Shown here one piece after another: positions 37,460 through 43,119 of a stretch of 43,119 nt of DNA (position 1 is the first letter of the stretch; each line of letters opens with the position of its first letter). The translations under genes and the position numbers were made by a program. The notes beneath the pieces were generated by a model. It did not search any database. It had not been told where the DNA came from and saw only the letters and a program-made list of their open reading frames with translations. The stretch covers positions 1-43,119 of the forward strand of contig JAOATE010000056.1 of assembly GCA_030158305.1 (NCBI GenBank). Direction: 5' to 3'. The DNA is from Burkholderiaceae bacterium. GTDB lineage: Bacteria > Pseudomonadota > Gammaproteobacteria > Burkholderiales > Burkholderiaceae_B.

Positions 37460-39070
37460 TCAGACTTTGTCAGAAAACACTTGACCACCGTGTTCACGCA
37501 TTGCATGAAACCGAATCGCCGGATGACGCTCTTCGGCGACCCGAAGTTGCGCGGTTGACGAGACTAGGAAGGCTGGTGCTTCGACCACATCATAGGCGAT
37601 ATGAGAGGCGTTCGCATCAATGAATTTGCGCAGCTCTTTTGGGTCTTCGGCAGTAATCCAGCGTGCCATGTTGTAGCGTGAAGGCATCAGTCGGGCTTCG
37701 GCACCATATTCAGCCTGTAGGCGGTGCGCCACGACTTCAAACTGAAGTTGGCCGACCGCGCCAAGCAGCATCGCGCCACCTGCAGCAATAGGTTTAAAAA
37801 CCTGGATAGCACCTTCTTCGCCAAGCTGCAGCAGGCCAGTGCGCAGTTGTTTGATGCGCAGCGGGTCTTTGGTTTCAACGGCTTGGAAAAGCTCAGGGGC
37901 AAAAAACGGGAGGCCTGTGAAATGCAGAGCCTCGCCTTCGGTTAAGACATCTCCCAAATGCAAAATCCCATGGTTTGGGATGCCAATCACATCGCCCGCA
38001 TAGGCCTCGTCGACGAGTTCACGGCGTTGTGACAGAAAAGACACAACGTTGTTTGGGCGAATTTCTTTCCCATTGCGAGAGACTTTAAGGCGCATACCGC
38101 GCTCAAATTTGCCTGAGCTCACTCGGACGAACGCGACGCGATCGCGGTGCGCAGGATCCATGTTTGCTTGGACTTTAAACACGACTCCGGTAAATTTGGG
38201 CTCTTCGGGGTGGACAACTCGCTCCAGCGCTTGGCGTGAGCCAGGTGGTGGCGCTTGGTCCACTAAGGCATCCAATACCTCTTGAACGCCAAAGTTATTG
38301 ATGGCAGAACCGAAAAAGATCGGGGTTTGTTTGCCGGCTAAAAAAGCATCATGATCAAAGGTTGGTGCGGCAGCTTGAATGAGCTCGATCTCGCTTTTGG
38401 CTTGTTCAAAGGCCGAACCAAAGCGCTTGGCAATTTCAGGGTTGTCTAGACCGTCAATAAAGTCATCCGTGCTGTCGTTACGGCGCTCTTGTCCTGGACG
38501 GAAGAGTCGCATACGGTCACGCTGAATATCGAAGACACCACCGAAGGCTTTGCCCATACCAACAGGCCAGGAGAAGGGAACGGCATCCATGCCAATGTGC
38601 TGTTCGATCTCGGACAGAAGTTCAAGCGGATCGCGAACCTCTCGGTCCATCTTGTTGATAAAGGTGATGATGGGTGTATTGCGCGCTCGGCAGACTTGAA
38701 GCAAGCGAATCGTTTGTGGTTCGACACCGTTTGCGGCATCAATTACCATGAGTGCGGCATCAACGGCGGTCAGAACCCGGTAGGTGTCTTCGGAGAAGTC
38801 CTGGTGGCCCGGGGTATCGAGCAAATTGATCACGCAATCGCGATATTCCATCTGCATCACTGAGGACGCAACAGAAATGCCGCGTTGTTTTTCAATCTCC
38901 ATCCAGTCCGAGGACGCATGGCGGGAGGCCTTGCGTGCCTTGACACTGCCGGCGATCTGGATCGCACCCGCGAAAAGCAACAGCTTTTCGGTGAGTGTCG
39001 TTTTACCGGCGTCAGGGTGAGAAATAATGGCGAACGTTCTGCGTCGCGCAACTTCAGCTTGAATACTCAT
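37460..39070 (-). CDS. prfC: Peptide chain release factor 3
   Basis: RF3 is the GTPase that removes RF1 and RF2 from the ribosome after peptide release. The 536-residue protein has G1 HPDAGKTT at 18-25, the switch-I RHASSDWMEIEKQRGISV, G3 DTPGH at 85-89 and G4 NKMD at 139-142. Domains II and III complete it, including LQFEVVAHRLQAEYGAEARL near the end. Length and motifs separate it from EF-G and EF-Tu. No good ribosome-binding site precedes the ATG at 39068-39070, but a hairpin does (39084-39106). It lies 47 bases after rhlE. Confidence 0.97.
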   Translation of the reverse strand: MSIQAEVARRRTFAIISHPDAGKTTLTEKLLLFAGAIQIAGSVKARKASRHASSDWMEIEKQRGISVASSVMQMEYRDCVINLLDTPGHQDFSEDTYRVLTAVDAALMVIDAANGVEPQTIRLLQVCRARNTPIITFINKMDREVRDPLELLSEIEQHIGMDAVPFSWPVGMGKAFGGVFDIQRDRMRLFRPGQERRNDSTDDFIDGLDNPEIAKRFGSAFEQAKSEIELIQAAAPTFDHDAFLAGKQTPIFFGSAINNFGVQEVLDALVDQAPPPGSRQALERVVHPEEPKFTGVVFKVQANMDPAHRDRVAFVRVSSGKFERGMRLKVSRNGKEIRPNNVVSFLSQRRELVDEAYAGDVIGIPNHGILHLGDVLTEGEALHFTGLPFFAPELFQAVETKDPLRIKQLRTGLLQLGEEGAIQVFKPIAAGGAMLLGAVGQLQFEVVAHRLQAEYGAEARLMPSRYNMARWITAEDPKELRKFIDANASHIAYDVVEAPAFLVSSTAQLRVAEERHPAIRFHAMREHGGQVFSDKV

Positions 39071-39083
39071 GGTGGGGCATTTT

Positions 39084-39106
39084 ACAGGCTGGACGGACCA
39101 GCCTGT
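39084..39106 (-). other. Intercistronic hairpin between rhlE and prfC
   Basis: ACAGGCTGG (39084-39092) and CCAGCCTGT (39098-39106) make a perfect nine-pair stem with a five-base loop. In the rhlE-prfC transcript it is followed by AAAATG rather than a U-run, so it is not a standard terminator. It ends 13 bases before the prfC start and might stabilise rhlE mRNA or limit prfC translation. Confidence 0.55.
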
Positions 39107-39117
39107 TTTCGGGCTAA

Positions 39118-40572
39118 TTACTTGTTAAAAAGGGCTGGGCGACGGGGGCGATTGGCTTGGCTGGGGCCATTTGGGCCTGAGCCAGTGCGAACCGGACCAC
39201 CGGTGCCTGTGCGAGCGGGGGCGTGACCTGAGGGGGCACGACCGCTGCCTTGACCTTCACGGCGAGGCGCTTGACCCGTACCTTGGCCGGCACGTGCTGG
39301 ACGAGGCGCGCCCGAACCGGCGGGACCGGCAGGGCGGGATGAGCGTTGTTGGGGCCGGCGTGGACCGTCGCGACGGCCTTCGGCACGTGCGTCGTCGTCC
39401 GCATCGTGCGTGGATACTGGCGAAGCGGTCCAGCCAGTCGGTGCCGGAAGCTGAGGAATCTGCTTTTTAATAATGCGTTCGATCGCTTTGAGGTACTTGA
39501 TTTCGCTCGAATCGACTAAGGAAACCGCGGAGCCAGCGGCACCCGCACGGCCTGTACGACCAATGCGGTGAACGTAGTCTTCGGGTACGTTGGGCAACTC
39601 GAAATTCACAACCTGTGGAAGTTGGTCGATATCGAGACCGCGGGCGGCGATGTCAGTGGCGACTAAAACGGCAACTTTGCCCTTTTTGAAATCATCCAGT
39701 GCACGGGTGCGAGCGGCTTGGCTCTTGTTACCGTGAATCGCTGAGGCAGACAAGCCGTCTTTGACGAGTTTTTCGGCTAAGCGGTTCGCACCGTGTTTGG
39801 TGCGGGTGAAAACCAACACTTGGTGCCAGCCACTTTCGCGGATGATGTGGCTCAGGATGTCACGTTTGTGCGCCTGGGGCACCATATGAACTGTTTGGTC
39901 GACACGCTCCGCTGTGGTGTTGCGCGCGGCAACGGAAACTTCAGAAGCGTTGTTCAGAACGCCCTTGGAAAGTTCACGGATTTCGTCCGAGAATGTCGCT
40001 GAAAAGAGCAGGTTTTGACGCTGACGTGGCAGCAAGGCAAGGATCTTGCGGATGTCACGGATAAAGCCCATGTCCAGCATGCGGTCGGCTTCGTCCAGGA
40101 CGAGGATTTCCACACCTGATAAGTCGACGTTGCGCTGCTGGCAATGATCCAGCAAGCGCCCAGGTGTTGCTACCAGGATGTCGATGGGTTTGCGCAAGGC
40201 ATTAGTCTGGGGGTTGATGTTGACGCCACCAAAAATCACCATAGAGGAAATTTTGGTGTGAACACCGTAGGTTTTGACGGACTCTTCGACCTGCGCGGTT
40301 AATTCGCGGGTAGGCGTGAGAATCAGTACGCGGGGGCGGCCAGGTTTGCGCAGCTCAAGTGGTTTGGCGAGCAACATGTGCAAAATAGGAAGCGTAAAGC
40401 CCGCAGTTTTGCCGGTGCCGGTTTGGGCTGCGGCGAGCAAGTCACCGCCCGCAAGGACGCGAGGAATGGCTTGAGCTTGAATAGGAGTGGGTGCGGTGTA
40501 GCCAGCATCAGCAATCGCGCGCAAAAGAGGATCAGCCAACCCGAGGTCAGCAAAAGTAACAGAAGTAGACAA
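39118..40572 (-). CDS. rhlE: DEAD-box RNA helicase, RhlE-type
   Basis: An ATP-dependent RNA helicase of 484 residues that unwinds short duplexes during ribosome assembly or RNA decay. The Q motif and motif I AQTGTGKT (49-56), motif II DEAD (160-163), motif III SAT (191-193) and motif VI HRIGRTGRAG (335-344) are all intact. After about residue 395 the protein becomes Arg/Gly/Pro-rich with RTGTGGP-type repeats, an RNA-binding tail typical of RhlE. The start is TTG 40572 with GGAG eight bases upstream; no ATG lies near in frame. Downstream genes are prfC and a hypothetical protein. Confidence 0.93.
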   Translation of the reverse strand: MSTSVTFADLGLADPLLRAIADAGYTAPTPIQAQAIPRVLAGGDLLAAAQTGTGKTAGFTLPILHMLLAKPLELRKPGRPRVLILTPTRELTAQVEESVKTYGVHTKISSMVIFGGVNINPQTNALRKPIDILVATPGRLLDHCQQRNVDLSGVEILVLDEADRMLDMGFIRDIRKILALLPRQRQNLLFSATFSDEIRELSKGVLNNASEVSVAARNTTAERVDQTVHMVPQAHKRDILSHIIRESGWHQVLVFTRTKHGANRLAEKLVKDGLSASAIHGNKSQAARTRALDDFKKGKVAVLVATDIAARGLDIDQLPQVVNFELPNVPEDYVHRIGRTGRAGAAGSAVSLVDSSEIKYLKAIERIIKKQIPQLPAPTGWTASPVSTHDADDDARAEGRRDGPRRPQQRSSRPAGPAGSGAPRPARAGQGTGQAPRREGQGSGRAPSGHAPARTGTGGPVRTGSGPNGPSQANRPRRPALFNK

Positions 40573-40643
40573 GAGAACAGCTCCATCGTCGTGCCGGTCC
40601 GCAACTAAATGTGGACTCCAATCGGGGCAGACGAACAGGGAGT

Positions 40644-40661
40644 AAAAACGCCTTGGAGGCG
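40644..40661 (-). terminator. Probable terminator upstream of rhlE
   Basis: On the minus strand CGCCT and AGGCG form a five-pair stem around three bases, followed directly by TTTTT (plus-strand 40644-40648). It lies 104 bases downstream of the hydroxyacid dehydrogenase stop and 72 bases upstream of the rhlE start. The stem is short, so efficiency is uncertain. Confidence 0.5.
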
Positions 40662-40678
40662 AGCGCCCACAGAGTTTG

Positions 40679-40736
40679 GGCTTAGCGAGGTACGAGGACT
40701 GGAACGTTGTACCGTTGTCGTATTGTACGCTAAGCC
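40679..40736 (-). repeat. Inverted repeat in the rhlE upstream region
   Basis: GGCTTAGCG (40679-40687) is repeated inverted as CGCTAAGCC (40728-40736), 40 bases apart. The arms flank a stretch that could hold a promoter, and lie between the hydroxyacid dehydrogenase stop and the terminator-like hairpin. It may be a protein-binding site or part of an RNA structure; function is not known. Confidence 0.45.
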
Positions 40737-40764
40737 AGCGTTATTGGGGCGCTTGACAGTGGAA

Positions 40765-41778
40765 TTAGCTTAGGCGTGCAACGTTAATGAAGCTTTCCCC
40801 GCGAGCGTAATGTCCGAGATTTTCAATAAACTTATCTGCCATGCGCTGCAGGATAGCGTCTGAAAAGCCTGCAGTATGAGGCGTTGCAATGACGTTGGGC
40901 ATATCCCAAAGTGGTGAGTCTGTTGGCAGGGGCTCTTGCGCAAAGACATCCAGATAGGCACCGGCCAAACGTCCGCCTTGTAGCGCGCTAATCATTGCGA
41001 GTTCGTCGATCACTGCGCCGCGTGAAATATTGACGATATGCGCAGAGGACTTCATGAGATTCAGTGCATCAGCGCTGACTAAGTTAGTCGTTTGCGCGGT
41101 GAGTGGGCAGGCAAGTACTAGCCAATCTGTTTCTGGAAGAATATTGTTGAACTCGTTAAAGGACACTACGCGTGTGTCTGGGATCGTCGAGCTCGCTGAC
41201 TGACGCACAACAATAATGTTTAGACCCAGCGCTTTTAACCATGCGGCTAGTTTTTGACCAATTGGACCCCAGCCAACAATCGTGGCGGTCTGTCCTTCGA
41301 GATCTGGAGGGAGTCCAACCTTGAAAAAGGGTGCCCAAACGTGGGCGCGTTGCGCAGCCGCGAGTTGAGGAAAGCGACGCGACAGCGAGAGCAATCCGGT
41401 TAGGGCCGTTTGCGCTACGAGACTCGCACTCGCGCCGGATGAGCTCGTGACGGTCACTCCTTTTGCCATTAAGTCGAGAAAAATTTGTCGATCTACACCA
41501 GCCGAGTGAATGTGTACCCATTGCAGCGCTTTTGAGTTTTTAAGCGCATCGTAGACATATTGTGTTTCTGGAATGATGTTTTGCTTGGTAGAGGTCGCGG
41601 TGATGTCACGCGAAACAAAACAGAAATCGGCATCTGCGGTGCCTTCATGTATTTGTTGAGCCGTCACGCGCACGTAGCCATCCGCGCCTAAGATATTGGC
41701 CATTTTAGGTGCGAGCTCCTCAGCCGTTTTGTCTGACAGCAGGATGCGTGGTGGATGACTGAGTTTTGGAATAGACAC
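40765..41778 (-). CDS. D-isomer-specific 2-hydroxyacid dehydrogenase
   Basis: A 337-residue NAD(P)-dependent dehydrogenase of the 2-hydroxyacid family, resembling glyoxylate/hydroxypyruvate reductases. The nucleotide-binding GWGPIGQ lies at about 169-175. The catalytic triad is Arg253 in NISRGAVID, Glu282 in FAQEPLP and His301 in ATPHTAGFSD. I start at GTG 41778, with AAGG eight bases upstream. The longer frame begins at a GTG (41832) inside the hairpin of the preceding gene's terminator and is unlikely. The upstream class II aldolase-like gene and this one may act on the same hydroxy acid, but a terminator lies between them. Confidence 0.88.
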   Translation of the reverse strand: MSIPKLSHPPRILLSDKTAEELAPKMANILGADGYVRVTAQQIHEGTADADFCFVSRDITATSTKQNIIPETQYVYDALKNSKALQWVHIHSAGVDRQIFLDLMAKGVTVTSSSGASASLVAQTALTGLLSLSRRFPQLAAAQRAHVWAPFFKVGLPPDLEGQTATIVGWGPIGQKLAAWLKALGLNIIVVRQSASSTIPDTRVVSFNEFNNILPETDWLVLACPLTAQTTNLVSADALNLMKSSAHIVNISRGAVIDELAMISALQGGRLAGAYLDVFAQEPLPTDSPLWDMPNVIATPHTAGFSDAILQRMADKFIENLGHYARGESFINVARLS

Positions 41779-41812
41779 GTTGATGACCTTGGCAAAGGCT
41801 GAGGGGATGTTT

Positions 41813-41849
41813 AAAAACGCAGACTGACGCACGAAGAGGTGCGTCAGTC
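41813..41849 (-). terminator. Rho-independent terminator after the class II aldolase-like gene
   Basis: GACTGACGCAC (41822-41832) pairs with GTGCGTCAGTC (41839-41849) in an 11-pair perfect stem with a six-base loop. On the minus strand GCGTTTTTAA follows. It lies 12 bases past the aldolase-like stop and overlaps the 5' end of the longest frame of the dehydrogenase. Confidence 0.88.
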
Positions 41850-41861
41850 ATGTGTATGGCT

Positions 41862-42650
41862 TTAGTTCCGGTAGGAAGTGTCGGTGCGATCAAGCTTACG
41901 CAGCAGCGCGGGCCACTCCATCACACCATAAGGACGGCGTGTGCCTGGTTGATAGTTGTTCCAGGTCTCATCCAATACTTTTTGCGAGACTTTAGACATT
42001 GGGGAGTTGCAGGACATCGCACCGATTTGAGCGCGGCAGGACAACTCGAGCCGGTGCATCCAGTTAAAGGCTTCACCGATCGTGCGTCCAACAGTCAGGG
42101 CACCATGGTTGCGCAGAATCATGGCCTCACTGTTACCCAAATCTTTGCAAAGAGACTCTTGCTCTGCTTCATCTAACACGACGCCTTGATAGTCGTGGTA
42201 GCTGATTTTAAGAAAGCGCATCGCTGTCTGCGTTAAGGGTAGCAGTCCGCACTCAAGCGAAGAAACCGCCATGGAGGCCCAGCTATGTGTGTGAATCACA
42301 CAGCCTACGTCTGGTCGTGCATGGTGAACAGCACTGTGAATGACCGCACCGGCCTTATTAATCCCATAATTGAGATCGCCAAAATCAGGCTTGGTAAGAA
42401 TGTTGCCGTGGTGGTCAACTTTCAGGAGGCTGGAGGCGGTGATCTCCTCATACATTAAGCCGTAGGCATTGATGAGGTATGTACCTTCTTCGCCCGGAAC
42501 GCGTGCGGAAATGTGGTTGGCGATCATGTCGGCCATGCCATATATTTCAACGAGACGGTAACAGGCCGCGAGATCGACCCGCGCTTGCCACTCCGCATCC
42601 GAAACTTTGCCCTTGAGTGAAGGAATCTGAAGTACGCCTTCTTTTGACAT
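41862..42650 (-). CDS. Class II aldolase/adducin family protein
   Basis: A 262-residue protein with the class II aldolase/adducin fold. The zinc-binding histidines are His120 and His122 in CVIHTHSWA and His182 in RNHGALTVG. The glutamate four residues before the conserved histidine in fuculose-phosphate aldolase (SSEWRFH) is replaced: the matching stretch is NKAGAVIH (98-105), with Gly101 in its place. It therefore probably does not act as a classical sugar-phosphate aldolase; decarboxylases and uncharacterised members share this pattern. It is 83 bases upstream of the 2-hydroxyacid dehydrogenase start, with a strong terminator between. Confidence 0.88.
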   Translation of the reverse strand: MSKEGVLQIPSLKGKVSDAEWQARVDLAACYRLVEIYGMADMIANHISARVPGEEGTYLINAYGLMYEEITASSLLKVDHHGNILTKPDFGDLNYGINKAGAVIHSAVHHARPDVGCVIHTHSWASMAVSSLECGLLPLTQTAMRFLKISYHDYQGVVLDEAEQESLCKDLGNSEAMILRNHGALTVGRTIGEAFNWMHRLELSCRAQIGAMSCNSPMSKVSQKVLDETWNNYQPGTRRPYGVMEWPALLRKLDRTDTSYRN

Positions 42651-42809
42651 GAGAATGTGCCCCTAGTGTTTTTGTAAGAATAAATTTTATAAACGTAAAG
42701 ATACCAAGCCGCGTACGATTTCGCGAGAGGTTCCGTTCGGAATACTTAAAAAATAGCGTTATGCTTAGGCTTGAATGCGCTTGTTTGTATCGTTATCAGA
42801 GAATATAGA

Positions 42810-43119
42810 TGAAAATATTGCCCGTTGTCGCTCTTGTGGCCGTTGCCAGCGTTCTCGTTGGCTGCCAGGGCAGTGCTGTCTATTACCATCGCGATCCTGC
42901 TCGTCAGATCATCGTGCTCGATCAGCGAGAAATTAGCATCATCCCACTTGGCAATAACAAGTGGGAGGCTTACGGTGGAAAACAAGGCGGATGGTTTAGT
43001 ACAGATTATGACAAGCAGAAAGCGAGACAGATCGAGGCCATCGAAAAAGCCACGGGCTGCAAGGTCGTTTCGACAGAGTTTCCTGCGACCAACAACGACA
43101 ATAAGTTGCTCATCCACGC
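42810..43119 (+). CDS. Small lipoprotein of unknown function (3' end beyond window)
   Basis: An ORF open from ATG 42810 to the right edge gives 103 residues with no stop, so the gene is truncated by the window. It starts with a typical lipoprotein signal: MKILPVVALVAVASVLVGC, with the lipobox LVGC and lipidated Cys19. The exported part is rich in polar and charged residues (YYHRDPARQIIVLDQREISI, then GNNKWEAYGGKQGGWF) and one further cysteine. The family is not recognised. No good ribosome-binding site or promoter stands out in the 159-base gap after the divergent aldolase-like gene. An opposite-strand frame over the same bases lacks such features and is ignored. Confidence 0.7.

Noticed and set aside
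41779-41832. Longer N-terminus of the 2-hydroxyacid dehydrogenase
   Set aside because: The GTG at 41832 is inside the preceding gene's terminator stem, while GTG 41778 has a ribosome-binding site and a family-like start.
42693-42699. ACGTAAA half-site upstream of the class II aldolase-like gene
   Set aside because: Single short half-site in an AT-rich stretch; expected by chance.

Overview
The window is chromosomal DNA from a betaproteobacterium of the order Burkholderiales. An Alcaligenaceae-like genome fits best, judged from gene order and protein flavour: the rpmH/dnaA divergence, smg followed by a topoisomerase III with a lysine-rich tail, DUF1840, a long-form LeuA, and a LiuR-type MerR regulator beside methylcrotonyl-CoA carboxylase. 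Base composition is visibly more AT-rich at the left end (about 1-5 kb) and richer in GC to the right. I see no rRNA, tRNA, CRISPR array, insertion sequence or prophage.

Layout. 1-1173: a PLP aminotransferase. 1174-1600: an AT-rich gap with a cluster of DnaA boxes, the best replication-origin candidate. 1601-5553 (minus): mnmE-yidC-yidD-rnpA-rpmH, the tRNA-modification, membrane-insertion and RNase P block. 5723-11997 (plus): dnaA-dnaN-gyrB followed by an iron alcohol dehydrogenase. 12025-15571: a DUF1840 gene diverging from argS, a SPOR-domain protein and dsbA. 15639-22382: a minus-strand operon (metallo-hydrolase, MetC-like lyase, DUF1330) diverging from a LiuR-type regulator, then mccB-mccA. 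Both intergenic gaps carry the same palindrome, so one regulator probably governs both sides. 22477-25597: a TAXI-type TRAP transporter (receptor and fused permease) with a terminator-like hairpin between its genes. 25731-31206: smg, gluQ, topB, panB and a SET-domain methyltransferase. 31237-32567: divergent DUF3429 and ferritin-like DUF455 genes. 32611-34281 (minus): leuA. Upstream of leuA lies an uncatalogued leader ORF with five leucine codons in six, followed by alternative hairpins, which looks like an amino-acid attenuator. 34689-36834: a membrane protein diverging from rpoN. 36831-40572 (minus): rhlE-prfC-hypothetical. 40765-42650 (minus): a class II aldolase-like protein and a 2-hydroxyacid dehydrogenase. 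The right edge cuts a small lipoprotein gene.

Most genes are conserved housekeeping genes. The notable observations are regulatory: the origin candidate, the leucine leader, the LiuR operators, and several intercistronic hairpins. The most speculative point is a SET-domain lysine methyltransferase encoded close to a topoisomerase with a histone H1-like tail. Start codons were moved inward where ribosome-binding sites, neighbours or family comparison argued against the longest frame; each case is stated.
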